DNA from: Urechis unicinctus | Lineage: Eukaryota > Annelida > Polychaeta > Xenopneusta > Urechidae | Length of the DNA: 64,000 nt | Assembly (NCBI GenBank): GCA_034190875.2 | Contig: CM067349.1 | Location: 349,504-413,503, forward strand | Direction of reading: 5' to 3' | In this document: one piece after another, positions 42,301-53,870 of the stretch | Numbering within the stretch: the stretch's first letter is position 1 | Layout of the letters: every line of letters begins with the position of its first letter | Notes under the pieces: model-generated | The model's input: only the letters and a program-made list of their open reading frames with translations | What the model was told of the DNA's origin: nothing | Databases searched by the model: none | Program-made: the position numbers and the translations under genes

Positions 42301-45300
42301 AGTTCGCTGAAAGTGTGTTTGGATCGATGGATCATTTGATGAGGGCCAAACCAAGCATATCTACAATTGCATGCGAAGCATACATCATGTTTGCGAATAA
42401 TAAAACTATGGAATGGATGAGGAGTCAGGATCAAGGGAAGCTGGGGGGTTTGATGAAAGCTAGCAGGAAGGAGGTCAAAGCTGTGAAGGAAAGGTTTAAG
42501 GAAAGGCAAAGGATCATTGAAGAAGCACAGAGAAAAACTGTCAATGAAAAGATGGCAAAGAGGAAGGAGGCTGCAAGAATAAAGCTGGTGGAAAAAGAAC
42601 AGTGTACGAGTAGGATCATTCATCACGGTCTCTGGCAGTCGCATACCGAAATTGATAATATGCTTGCAACATATGACACAGTATCAGGTCGGAAGTCAGC
42701 TATCAAGTCGCAAATGAAGTTCTGCAGGGATGTCCTCCATCAACAAGCAACTAGCAAGTCCTTGTTCAGTCTGTCTAAGAAAAAAGATGCAAAAAGAAAA
42801 CAGCTGACAGTTGAGGTACTTACTGCTGACCTTAAAGAGATAGTCCAACAATCCTTAGTTAGAGACCCTGTAACAGAAGAAAGCCAACACATGTTGGTTG
42901 GCAAGAGGGTGAGGCATATTTTAGTGGACACAGTTGATGGCAAAGAGGAACGGATAGCTTATCCAGCCAAGGTGGTGTCACAGGTACCAGGGTTCAGTGA
43001 TTGGTTTAATATTGTATATGATGAGGCTGATGCTGTGTACACATACCACCGTCTGAACGAGGATATCTCTAAAGGCGATCTTGAGATTTTGGTCACCTGA
43101 TGTTTTAGCATTGTTTGGCAATTTCAGACAGGTGTCTGGTTGCAATAGTTTAAGCCTTGTTTGGCAATTTCAGACAGGTGTCTGGTTGCAATAGTTAAAG
43201 CCTTGTTTGGCAATTTCAGACAGGTGTCTGGTTGCAATAGTTTAAGCCTTGTTTCGCAATTTCATACAGGTGTCTGGTTGCAATAGATTAGCATTATTTG
43301 GCAATTTCAGACAGGTGTCTGGTTGCAATAGTTTAGTATTGTTTGGCAATTTCAGACAGGTGTCTGGTTGTAATAAATTAGTATTGTCTTGCAATGTCAG
43401 ACAGGTGTCTGGTTGCAATAGTTTAAGCCTTGTTTGGCAATTTCAGACAGGTGTCTGGTTGCAATAGTTAAAGCCTTGTTTGGCAATTTCAGACAGGTGT
43501 CTGGTTGCAATAGATTAGCATTGTTTCGCAATTTCAGACAGGTGTCTGGTTGCAATTGTATAAGCATTGTTTCGCAATTTTAGACAGGTATCTGGAAAAG
43601 TGAAAAGTGACTGTCATCCTGTCAATTTTGGCTCAAAAACTGACAATTCCATGAAATTTAAATCCTCAATAACTGTTTTAATAATTGATTTTAAAAAATG
43701 AAACATAGCTTATTCGAATCCTCTAGAATCCATTTGTTTTGGTATAATTTCACAATGATATTCAAAATATAAGCCATGAAAAGTGTCTGTTATTCCTTAC
43801 CGTGGAATTCTGGCACAAAACCGAGCAATTCCATGGAATTTGAAACCTCATTAACTTTTTTACTAATTGATTTAAAAAAATGAAACATAGCTTTTTAGAA
43901 TCCTCTACATTGTACATTTCTTTTGGTTTAATTTCACTATGATATTTCAAATATAGAGACATGAAAGTGTCTGTTATTCCTTACCGTAGAATTTTGGGCA
44001 AAAACGAGCAAACCATGGAAATTTGAAATCCAATTCCATGGAATTTGAAACCTCTTTGAATTTTTTTACTAATTGATTTAAAAAAAATGAAACATAGCAT
44101 TTTAGAATCCTAGATTATACATTTCTTGTGGTTTATTTCACTATAATATTCAAAATATAAGACATGAAAAGTGTTTGTTATCCCTTACCATAGAATTCTG
44201 GCACAAAACTGAGCAATACCATGGAAATTGAAACCTCAATAACTTTTTTTCTAATTGACTTAAAAAAATGAAACATAGCTTTTTATAATCCTCATGAGTA
44301 TACCCATCTTCATGTATAATTTCAACAAGATACAATGAATTTGAAAAAAATCACTGACAGCCCTATCAATGTATGTTCAAGTTTTCGATTCTGTTGACGT
44401 CCTGCAATGATCGAAGCCAAACTCCCAAGCTATGCAAATCCGAGTTCCAATCATACGCGTTGTAGACACAAAATGAAAAATAATTTTCACATCTATGAAT
44501 TTTTATCACCAGTTTGAGTTTCCGTGTGAGACTTGTCAAAGGTGATTGAATCCAACCAGAGAAATTTTGAAAAGTTCATGTGGCTGACATGTTTGATTTG
44601 GAGCAACATAGAGGTCATGTTTGAGCGCTAAGAATCTCCCGACAGCAGATAACCCAAATGGTGCTGAATGCGAGATATTCATCCCGAAGCTCAGACCATA
44701 CAGATACAGAATACTGATGTAAACATTGTCATTGCGTTGGATATCATCTGGCTGGAGAGAGGTAGGGCTGGAAATTAACTAAAATGGCCACCCGTCATCA
44801 GGACGTCGTCGCGTTAAATGCATAATATTTCAGGATAGATAAACCACATCTGAGCACAAGTAACCAGCGATGTTGTGTTCTGTAGTAACAGAGTAACAGT
44901 CTGAGGACGAAATGCTATTTGGTAAGAAATGACCACACACCCCGCAGCACTAGGTGCAAAACAGAGCTGAAATTTACTATCTCTTACAAAAAGAGAAGCG
45001 GGGTACAGCTCGTCGTCAATAGATCTGGTCTTTGAGTGATCATGTTGTTCGTATGTGACAGAGGTGAAGGAAGTTCAAAATGCACTTTCATTATTTCATC
45101 CTCGGCCTGTGTGAGAAAAGAGAAACAAAGTCAGTTTCTCTTCCTGCAAATTGTCGCCTAAGTACAAACAGGAAATACCAATTTTATGAACTTTACAAAG
45201 GTGCACCGGTGTGCGAGTGGGGAAGGGAGAGGGAAAAGTGAGTTAAAACGGGGTGGTAGAGTTTTTGCTTTATTGAGGCTGGCGCCGTTGAGCATTTACG

Positions 45301-48300
45301 CGTTAACCTGGATTGATATGATATGTTGCAATTGGACTTAACAAATTCATACACCTTGACCTTAAACCCCTGATTTCAATAAAGTCATCAAAGTATAAAT
45401 AATGAGCACGAGCGATGTGACTTCTAAATCAGCGCGTCAGATCAAATTACAGTTAGTCAAATAGTAACCATGACTAATCTTTTATGAGGGCATATGTTAA
45501 ATGAACTGATACAGATGAAAGATTAAAAAATTACACGTCTGCCGGACGTGTGATTGGGTTAGATCTACCTATCCGGCCATAAAATCACCCGTCAGTGACC
45601 GGCGGACGGGTGTTAATTTCCAGCCCTGAGAGAGGCCAGGTACTTCGGTACCATGGCCTCCGTCCAAAACTAGAGTCATGCAATTAAGCCGGACCATAAA
45701 TTTGTTGACAGCCATATTGATCAAGTCCCGAGGTAAACAAACGAGATCAACCTTGGCAGGCAACTCTTTCTACTCCTATTGGCAGGTTGATAGACTCAAG
45801 CTGGGCAGCTTGATAAACAAACATATTCGCATGCTTATGTAGACCTGATAAACACATAATGTATGTTGTGATTTACACAAAGCCTGATTTATTGTCGTTT
45901 GCAGATAAGTCAGATACCAGAGTAGCTGGCTGGCAACTGAGGCTTACACTGCACTGCCCTAGTCTGACAGAAAGTCTTTGTAGAAGTCTCTATGACTACT
46001 CAATCTCATTTATTTCAACATTGCAGGGTATAGCACATGGTATGTATATTAGCAGGAGTGTACATCTATTTTGACAAATTGGGCTTGGACAGATTATATG
46101 TTCGGTTTACGTCATCCGGATACCGGACTTGTCCATGCAAACGACCAATCATCATTGTTATATTTCACTATCTCAATGCACCGATCAGGTTAGGAGCAGA
46201 ATATTGCACAATCCTGGTGGACATCGGATATGTACTACAAGCAAACATCGTCTTGACCAATTCTGCTATGGCATTGTAAACATCAACTCGGTCATGGAAA
46301 TTTGGATGGATCCACAAATACAGTTGAACAGATGCAAGTGAGATTCCTCATGATTTCGGTGTACAATACAGACTCGAGTCCTCAGGCAACATGCAGACTC
46401 AAGTCCTCAGGCCAACTACAGACTGGTGTCCTCAGGCAACATACAGACTCAAGTCCTCAGGCCAATTACAGATTCAAGTCCTCAGGCTAACTACAGGCTG
46501 GTGTCGTCAGGCTACAACAGACTCAAGTCCTCAGGCTAACTACAGACTAGACATTATATGCTGTTTGGACCTGCAACTTATTACTCCAAGGATCTATACA
46601 GAAGGGAGTTGCGTGTTTAGGACTTCTGGTTAGTAACCTGGTGTAGGCCTGGACCATTGTTGCGACCAGGCAGTATTTACCTCGGCAGAGAAACTTGAGC
46701 CTCTCCCAGCATCCACCGTTTACTACTCAATCATGTCCACGCCTCAATATTATGTGAAGATGTGTAGTTCTGTTTGATATAGTCTTGCAGGGTACTCTCA
46801 TTGCATTATCACAGCAACTTCCATGCAAGGAATGCGAATCTCATGCAGAAAATGTCAACTGAAATTCAACAAGTTTCCTCTTTATTTCTATAGGTCCAAT
46901 GGTGTATGGGATCAGCTACAGTCCCCTGTCATGTGGAGAGGAACTCAAGCAATTAGGCTTTGCTGGTAAGGGTGATCTTGCACTCTTGTTTTTTGTATCA
47001 TGGCTTTGATCAACTAAACTATCCAGGCTGTGTAACATTACACCAATGTGTATTGGGGATTACAACTAAACTATCCAGGCTGTGTAACATTACACCAATG
47101 TGTATTGGGGATTACAACTAAACTATCCAGGCTGTGTAACATTACACCAATGTGTATTGGGGATTACAACTAAACTATCCAGGCTGTGTAACATTACACC
47201 AATGTGTATTGGGGATTACAACTAAACTATCCAGGCTGATGTAACATTACACCAATAAGGAATTATTGCATTGATACCTAAGTTAATCTGATTGGTTTTG
47301 CTTGTCAGATTCCAAGACACTTACTGAGGAGAAACGTGAGGAGTTGTTTTCCAAGCTGAATGAAAAAGCCTCTGACTACATAGGTTGGATGGTCCACATC
47401 CTGGCCCCGAACCACATCTCCAACGCCATGTTGAGAAGGTCATCTGCCTCATTCCCCACCCACGTTATTCACTCATAGCTTGCCTCACCCACATTATTCA
47501 CTCATGCTCATAGCTTGCCTGAAATCATATAACCATAAACTGCAACGTAAAGCCTTCAGAAGTTAGTTTAGTCCAGAAACAGGAATACTTTTAACTTAAT
47601 TCACATTATGCTGTATATCTAAATTGTTCTTCTGTTGGTTTTGACGAGGTTGGTTGAACGTGTGTGGCAGGTCCAAGTACAATCTGAACGCTATGTCCCA
47701 TGATACAGCTATAGGCCTCATCCAGAGGTCGTTGGATCAGGGGGTGGACCTCAGTGAGGTCAGTACTAACAACGGGATCAACATGTCGGTGCCGTCTTGG
47801 ATCACAAGATCCTGATCTCTAATATGGTTGGTGGGGGGATGAGTGGGTTATTTTGATCCCATCAGCAAGATTGCTTGTAGTAGTGCTATACAGAAGATGA
47901 TTTGGGTCCCACGTTTCTCTTCCTGAAACTAATGTGGGCCCCACGTTTCTCTTCCTGAAACTAATGTGGGCCCCACATTTCTCTTCCTGAAGTCAATATA
48001 GGCTCCATGTTTTCTCTTCCTGCCGATTTTTAACATTCCATGGCACAAACAACCAAAGTGGATCACTGGGTCGATATATGGTCGATATATAAGGTTACTT
48101 TGGGCGCAGAATTTGTTACCCTGAATATAAAGATTCAAGGAATTTCCTTTGTTAATCCTCTCTCCTTTATTTAGTTTTAATTCAACTGTTGACTTAATAT
48201 CCTACTGGATTTGACATTTGGTTGTATATTACATTTGACAGGAGAACTTGATCCTGTGACAGGTCTGTGTTGGTACTGTGACAGGTCTGTGTTGATACTG

Positions 48301-51300
48301 TGACAGATTTATTTGATACTGTGACAGGTCTATGTTGATACTGTTGGACCCCCCGAGAAATACCAGGACAAGCTCCAGAAGTTGTTCCCCCAATTGAAAA
48401 TCACTGTATCCAAGAAAGCTGACGCCATCTACCCCATTGTCAGTGCAGCCAGTATATGTGCCAAGGTTAGTGAGGATGGATGGGTAACGTCAAGTATTTG
48501 TGGGTAATGTAAAGCATTGTGGGTAATGTCTAGCATTTGTGGATAATGTCTAGCATTGTGGGTAATGTCTAGCATTTGTGGGTAATGTCCAGTGTTGCAG
48601 CAGTGGCGGCCTCTGCCATTTCCCACATGAAGTGAGCATAGCTGGTCAACGGTGTGTCTAGTTCATGATGTGATACGCTATCAATGACATAATTCTTCTC
48701 TAAACGATAGTCATTTTGATCTTATCATTGCTCTGTTTCAATGGTTTTAATGGATGAATGTATCCGTGCGTCACATTACTGCCTCTCCTGCCGTTCGATG
48801 CACCAGGAAATGTGAATGCACTGTATCCACTCTGTTTGGGCCACATCTATTTAGGTGACCATGCAGGGTTCGACACTAAGCTCTGACCAACTTGTCATGC
48901 TAGGAGCTTTTACTTGTCCTGGTTGGAGCTTTTACTTGTCCTCCTTAATTTTTACTTTGTCCTACATTCGTTTTTTTCGTGGAAGCTGATATCTGTGAAT
49001 TCACGGGATGTTACAAAAGTTACTCCGACAAGTGTGTGTCATTGTGGACAGAGCTTGAGCGTCATTGTGGACAGAGCTTGAGCGTCATTGTGGACAGAGC
49101 TTGAGCGTCATTGTGGACAGAGCTCACGTGTTATGATGCCCCGTTATTGCTGATGGCTCTCACGACGTTATGATGCACCTGTCATTGACGTTTGTGTCAT
49201 GGATAGTCGCGCTTCTTGTGTGTATATTAGGATGTTTTGAGACACTTCTTGGTTTATTAATGTCATTTTGTTTCCGAGAGACTGGTAACAGTTTTCAGTT
49301 TGTTCAGCGGTCCGGCACGATGCACACAATTGACAAGCAAACACTGAAAATGTGACACCTCTGCAAACACTCACTGGTTTTTTTTCTTTAAAAAATTATT
49401 ATGCATTGTTTATGCATGCCAAGAAATGTCAAAAGTGTGGCCAATTAAAAACAGTGGCAGTGGCCTGCATTCCAACTTCCCCAATAGTGGCAGTGGCCTG
49501 TATTCCAACTTCCCCAACAGTGGCAGTGGCCTGTATTCCTACTTCCCCAACAGTGGCAAAACAAGTAATGGTTCTAAGCGCTAAGTAGTAGAGTATGCCT
49601 CTTCCAAGACATAGTACGTTCTTTACTTCAACAAATTCACATTACAGCAACAGCCTGTTTTACATTTGGCAATCTCAGCATGAGCCAACATATTGTCACA
49701 ATACTCTATCTCCTTATTGATTGAAAGTATTCTCAGTGACTACTGCATAAGCAAAGAAAAACTATAACAAGTTTGCTGGGCAGTGCTGGCCGGGCATATG
49801 GGGTGGCTGGGATGCAAAAGTGTTTATTTCCTCCTACTCTGTATACACGAATGCCTCGTGTAGCTGACCAACAGCCTGCGTGTGGTATGGCTGGATGCTT
49901 GGCCACAGGACAATCATTAAACCTTGACATCTCAAATAGGGACCATAAACAAGTGCTGTACTGGCTTATCTGCATTACAGGATGTTTACGTAATACAGTT
50001 GGTTAAAGAGAACAGTTGAATGTCTGCTTCTCTCTGTGACTGTGTGATCAAGGGCGCTCAGCTGTTGCAGAAGACGTGCCCCGCTCATGATAATCACTTG
50101 ACTGCTAGGACAAGTTGACTGGGCAAGTCACTTGTCCAACAGGACAAATCACAATTGTTAGTGTCGAACCCTGAATGTTTGCTTGGAAATGTTTTAACCC
50201 AAACTCGGATCTTAAACATTTATTAAGCAGGGTTTGCTGGAACATGAGGGACACTTGGTAGAGAATTTCCATGATGACAAATGGAATGTGATTTTATATG
50301 ACAGATGATTACCAGCATGAATTCAGGTGAGATATGTTTGTCCTTGCTTGAAGGTTGCCCGAGACCATGCAGTCAAGCGATGGAAATTCATTGAAGGCGA
50401 GCATCTCGGGGAGGCAGGATACGGATCTGGCTACCCTGCTGGTACCCTCCTTCTATTGTGTCTACTCTTCACATTCCACCTCACCTTCTTCTCTCATATA
50501 TTACACTGCATCATGTATTTCCTCAGCTACCAATCTCCAGAAAGAACAAATCGATAAAGAGACGTTATGATAAACACTGACATTTTAAGACTGTGAATCA
50601 TTGAATCATAACGCAACATGAGACACTATCAAGATGAAGTCATAACGGCTCTGTTATCTGTTGCATTCCAGATCCAGGCACCAAGTCCTTCATGAAAGAG
50701 AGCTTTGATACAGTGTTTGGCTATCCACAGTTTGTCCGTTTCAGTTGGTCGACCGCCAGTAAGGTAATAGAGGAGGATGGAGTGCCCGTGTTCTGGTGAG
50801 CTAGCTTCCTTCTCTGCCCTCATTACTCAATTCACCTCAATAGTCACCTCTCTAAATACTCCTCATCTAAAGTGGATAGCAATGAAATATCCTCAGTATG
50901 TCCTGATGTAAGGGTCATCCGTGATCAGAGATATGCAGCAGTTGTAAATTACAATGACCTGAGTGACCTTGCCCTCTTGGGTTACAGTGACATCTTTAGA
51001 ACTTCTGATATGAGCTGATATTATCACAAAAAAAACTAACTATGTCGGAATGTTTGGGGTTCTTTTACATTCAACTTTTATCGGGGAAAATGCAAGCTTT
51101 GGCCAGATAGTGTGGCAACATTCATCAAGCCAGTAGTTATTTCTTGGCTGCTGTGTAGCATTTTATGATGACAGATTTTGCAACCCTAACATTTACCCAA
51201 TATTTGATTGTGCATTGATGACACTTTACTCTGCGTTGACAGGGAGGATGATGAGGATGATGATGAGGACCATCCCAGGGATGACCTCAAACAGGTGCCT

Positions 51301-51399
51301 GCCATAACCTCATTCTTTCAGGCCAAGGCAGCCAAGCCCCCTTCCAGACCTCACCCCTTCTTCTCAGATAGAAACCTCACATCTCTATCCAATTTATGA
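39391..51399 (+). CDS. RNASEH2A: RNase H2 catalytic subunit A, eight exons, complete
   Basis: The nuclease removes ribonucleotides and RNA from RNA/DNA hybrids in the nucleus. Exons: 39391-39535, 46894-46965, 47309-47438, 47671-47758, 48328-48465, 50354-50441, 50672-50795, 51243-51399. All introns are GT-AG, phases agree, total 942 bp and 313 residues (human 299). Catalytic acids are present: Asp40 and Glu41 (GIDEAGRG), Asp149 (VYVDTVG) and Asp177 (KKADAIYP); the junction-sensing Tyr218 is in GYGSGYP. DSKTL is conserved in exon 3. The C-terminus has an acidic run (EDDEDDDED) and VPAITSFF, which resembles a PCNA-binding box lacking the Gln. Intron 1 (7.4 kb) holds several mobile elements. Poly(A) signals: ATTAAA 51423 and AATAAA 51469. 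The ATG at 39391 is preferred because the family starts near there. Confidence 0.95.
39687..39729. repeat. Perfect 21-bp palindrome in RNASEH2A intron 1
   Basis: TGTGTGCTTAATTAACCTTGT, one G, then its exact reverse complement. It can form a cruciform or an RNA hairpin in the pre-mRNA. Confidence 0.9.
40133..40710. repeat. About 240-bp tandem direct repeat, 2.3 copies
   Basis: Each copy starts AAGTTTATTTTCTTATTAAA TGGACCGGAAT and contains CCTAATATCCATCTATATAC. Copies start near 40133, 40385 and 40622. Located upstream of the intronic ORF at 41412; may be a subterminal repeat of the same mobile element, not shown. Confidence 0.8.
41412..43100 (+). CDS. Intact 562-aa protein of a repeat-type family, inside RNASEH2A intron 1
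   Basis: A single open frame of 563 codons, same direction as the host gene. Seen in order: a helical N-terminus; a coiled, charged stretch (about residues 95-165); a globular centre with [19 protein letters not shown] followed by [15 protein letters not shown] (about 299-335), which I recall from multicopy, transposon-like proteins of corals and molluscs; a very basic coiled coil (about 345-400); and a C-terminal small beta domain (about 493-563: [27 protein letters not shown]), Tudor-like in layout. No catalytic motif was recognised. An upstream exon is possible because the N-terminus is abrupt. The lack of stops suggests recent insertion or selection. Confidence 0.6.
   Translation: MHIKAIIDKWKEEGREATFSYLKSHQPGLEPSGCSILRKSLGRVIARHKKLSKTMVSAKDIERYEGFLNSAFTFPVVKAPPFVQKQFSELHPHVQCGHEGAAASLAKELAHVEERNHTLELEGVEKEKALAQYNSNDALMAQKLARASKVIKRTKKRESYVRAKLACLDKEKPVTSPLWFLLEDKSVHILDMNHHYQELITFFSNAAQNTEGFMAGNILPFGEKTFIQKDAVFHALIEPSKDDSVTQTILSVVLPAMSATCRHLFKDHLQGGRYTALSEREAAEVRSKTTSVPKTSKFAESVFGSMDHLMRAKPSISTIACEAYIMFANNKTMEWMRSQDQGKLGGLMKASRKEVKAVKERFKERQRIIEEAQRKTVNEKMAKRKEAARIKLVEKEQCTSRIIHHGLWQSHTEIDNMLATYDTVSGRKSAIKSQMKFCRDVLHQQATSKSLFSLSKKKDAKRKQLTVEVLTADLKEIVQQSLVRDPVTEESQHMLVGKRVRHILVDTVDGKEERIAYPAKVVSQVPGFSDWFNIVYDEADAVYTYHRLNEDISKGDLEILVT
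43105..43600. repeat. 46-bp minisatellite after the intronic ORF
   Basis: About ten to eleven copies of TTTGGCAATTTCAGACAGG TGTCTGGTTGCAATAG with short variable spacers, starting directly after the stop codon at 43100. Contains CAG|GTGTCT, a donor-like motif, in each unit. Confidence 0.92.
43601..44340. repeat. About 180-bp AT-rich tandem repeat, 4 degenerate copies
   Basis: Each unit contains GAAAAGTGTCTGTTATTCC, CAATTCCATGGAATTTGAAA and TTTAAAAAAATGAAACATAG. Units start near 43600, 43780, 43965 and 44162. Confidence 0.82.
44763..45628. mobile_element. Non-autonomous hAT-like element with target-site duplication
   Basis: The ends are TAGGGCTGGAAATTAAC (left) and GTTAATTTCCAGCCCTG (right), with CACCCGTC blocks just inside both ends. 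AGAGAGG directly flanks it on both sides (44756-44762 and 45629-45635). The terminus CAGGGCTGG and a 7-8 bp duplication are typical of hAT. No transposase inside, 866 bp. Confidence 0.8.
46370..46550. repeat. Minisatellite, unit about 24 bp, RNASEH2A intron 1
   Basis: CAGACTCAAGTCCTCAGGC with alternating AACATA / CAACTA spacers, about eight copies. Confidence 0.88.
47012..47262. repeat. 52-bp minisatellite in RNASEH2A intron 2
   Basis: Five nearly identical copies of AACTAAACTATCCAGGCTGT plus TAACATTACACCAATG, the last one cut. Confidence 0.93.
47925..48010. repeat. 31-bp repeat, three copies, RNASEH2A intron 4
   Basis: CCCACGTTTCTCTTCCTGAA and variants. Confidence 0.8.
48250..48345 (+). 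repeat. 21-22-bp repeat of the RNASEH2A intron 4/exon 5 acceptor
   Basis: Four copies of ATACTGTGACAGGTCTGTGT TG type. Each has an acceptor AG (48261-62, 48283-84, 48305-06 and the genuine 48326-27). The exonic part codes VYVDT with catalytic Asp149, so coding sequence has been copied into the intron. Confidence 0.85.
48476..48600. repeat. About 20-bp repeat, RNASEH2A intron 5
   Basis: Six copies of GTGGGTAATGTCTAGCATT and variants. Confidence 0.85.
49040..49125. repeat. 26-bp repeat, about 3.5 copies, RNASEH2A intron 5
   Basis: GTCATTGTGGACAGAGCTTG AGC units. Confidence 0.88.
49450..49560. repeat. 33-bp repeat, about 3 copies, RNASEH2A intron 5
   Basis: GTGGCAGTGGCCTGTATTCC AACTTCCCCAACA units. 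Confidence 0.88.
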
Positions 51400-51779
51400 A
51401 TTCCTCCAAAATCAAAAAGTTCATTAAATACAAGGTTTTTGTGTATGCATAATGTGAGTAAAAAGTTCAATAAATATGTCCTACAATAAGCCTGGTATTA
51501 AGGCCTTGACAGAATTGTCATACATTAGGTGGAAATACTGCTCTATTGTATCCCTCAAGCTAGAATTTCATTGACATTAAAATCAGTCAGGACAGGACCG
51601 CTTTACAGCATCAGTCAAGAGAGAACCGCTTAACAGCATCAGTCAGGAGAGGACCGCTTAACAGCATCACTTTACAGCATCATCATTGTGAGATACAACT
51701 GAACACAGCAATATTAAAGTATATTGTTTCATAGAATATTGCATGTTAAATATGACACAGTAATTTGTTACATAATCAG
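51400..51779 (+). promoter_or_regulatory. RNASEH2A 3' UTR and poly(A) signals
   Basis: ATTAAA at 51423-51428 and AATAAA at 51469-51474 follow the stop codon at 51397-51399. A short repeat with AGGAGAGGACCGCTTAACAG lies at about 51590-51680. Confidence 0.7.
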
Positions 51780-51985
51780 CACCCTGATAGTGTAGCCCTA
51801 CAGGATGTCCCACCAGGGCTACCTGATAGTGTAGCCCTACAGGATGTCACACCTGGGCTACCTGATAGTGGTGGCCCTTGCAGAAGGTCACACCTGGGCT
51901 ACCTGATAGTGGTGGCCCTTGCAGAAGGTCACACCTGGGCTACCTGATAGTGGTGGCCCTTACAGAAGGTCACACCTGGGCTACA
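51780..51985. repeat. About 39-bp minisatellite downstream of RNASEH2A
   Basis: CACACCTGGGCTACCTGATA GTG units, five to six copies; two units carry GTAGCCCTACAGGATGTC, resembling the terminus of the TIR element at 19383. Confidence 0.88.
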
Positions 51986-52384
51986 TTTATTTATGACTTC
52001 ACCTTCAATTCAGATAACTGCCTCTTGACTACTTGATAAATTAAAATAGTACTGTGTAAATGTGACCTTGTAGAGAGTGGTGAAGGTCAAGAGAGAGCAG
52101 TGCCCTGACATTTTATAGGACATAAATGTCCATGTTAAATATGTGACAAATACTTGTTGAAGGAAATGTCAAAAAACAAGTTTTGATTAAAACCAACTCA
52201 CTGACCAGGGTAGTGTAGAATTTAATACAATGATGTAGATAGCACAGAACATAGACTGGCCTGTGTACAGAGTTGGTGTAACCTTGCCGAAAACAATGGT
52301 TGGGTTCACAGCATTTTATGGTGCCACGTTGACAAATGTTTCCATGACAACTAATGAAGCTTACAATGAACATGGATATTCGAA

Positions 52385-52475
52385 CTGTGACAGCAAGCAG
52401 TCATGTCACAGCTGTGACAACAAACAGTCTTGTCACAGCTGTGACAGTAAGCAGTCTTGTCACAGAGGAAATCGT
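52385..52475. repeat. 27-bp repeat, about 3 copies
   Basis: CTGTGACAGCAAGCAGTCAT GTCACAG units. Confidence 0.85.
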
Positions 52476-53384
52476 CACAAGTAAACAAGTATAATAGATA
52501 AAATTGCAATAGGGAATATTGTCACAGATCACTGCCACAATTGTGACTGTAACAAAAGGATACTCCATGCCATATATAGCTTCTCAAGTGTTCAGTACTG
52601 TCAAAAGATTTACATATAATGCTTATGAAACAAAGTCGACTACAAAACATTAGTTTACAAGACTGTTTACAAAACTGATATTTGTAGGTGTTCAGAGTGA
52701 AAACGAGCTTATATCACTAATTGCACAACACTCATTAGGTTGGTAACTGTTTGGGGTTGCCTGACCAACTAGCTCTGGGGCAGGATTTGCAGGTGCAGTA
52801 TGTGTTTAACATATGTATTGTCATCGGTTAATTCACTAAGCTCAAATGCAAGAGAAGAAAAGTAATAAAACACTTGATTCCATGTTGCAACGAAAGATGT
52901 GATGTGGGCTGATTGGCCACGGTACCACAATGATAGAAACCATGGTAACCCTTATTGGGGCTGATTGGCTCGGTAGAAACCATGGTAACCTTGTGGGTTG
53001 GTTGGTCTGATGGAAGGACTTTGTTTCATTCACAGCAACATGCATAGAGCCGTTGACATGAGGGAAGTATTGTTTACACATAACACCACACGGCTGACAA
53101 CATCATAGCGACCTCGTTGAGACGAGATGACATAGAGTGATTGAAGAGGATTCAGACGCTGACCTGGCCAGGCTATTCACGAGCATAGGGGACCATGGAC
53201 AGCCTGCTTGTAAGGCAAGGTTGCTAACCATACAGTTGTTATGAAATCATCATGTGTATGTAACATTTGCACACAATACGGTCAGGTAGGAAATGCTGGA
53301 TTCAGTCAAGCTGTCAACACATTGAATGCCACAGCCTCATCAGAACATATAATCTGACCTGTTATAAGTGGTAAGTGCTGATGT
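52476..53384. other. No gene recognised
   Basis: AT-rich unique sequence with short frames; GAAACCATGGTAACC occurs twice near 52940-52990. Confidence 0.5.
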
Positions 53385-53870
53385 GATTGGCTGTGTTGTG
53401 AAGTGGTAAGTGCTGATGTGATTGGGTGTGTTGTGAAGTGGCAAGTGCTGATGTGATTGGCTGTGTTGTGCAGACAACATGGGTGCCAGTAAATGGGTGT
53501 TGGTGGTCAGCAGTGGGCGAGCCGGTGTAGTATGGATAGATCAGTGGGCGAGCTGGTGTGGTATGGATAGATCAGTGGGCGAGTGATGTGGTATGGTAGA
53601 TCAGTGGGCGGCTGGTGTGGTATGGATAGATCAGTGGGCGACAGTGTGGTATGGATAGGGGACGCCGGATAGATCATGGGCGAGCCGGTGTGGTATGGAT
53701 AGATCAGTGGGCAGCTGGTAGGGGGAGATCAGTGGGCGAGCTGGTAGGGTATGGATAGATCAGTGGGCGAGCCGGTGTGGTATGGATAGATCAGTGGGCG
53801 AGCTGGTAGGGTATGGATAGATCAGTGGGCGAGCTGGTGTGGTATGGATAGATCAGTGGACAGAGTGATG
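53385..53870. repeat. Two adjacent minisatellites (about 38 bp and 31 bp)
   Basis: 53380-53470 repeats GTGGTAAGTGCTGATGTGAT TGG; 53505-53870 repeats ATCAGTGGGCGAGCTGGTGT GGTATGGATAG, about eleven copies with deletions. Confidence 0.9.
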
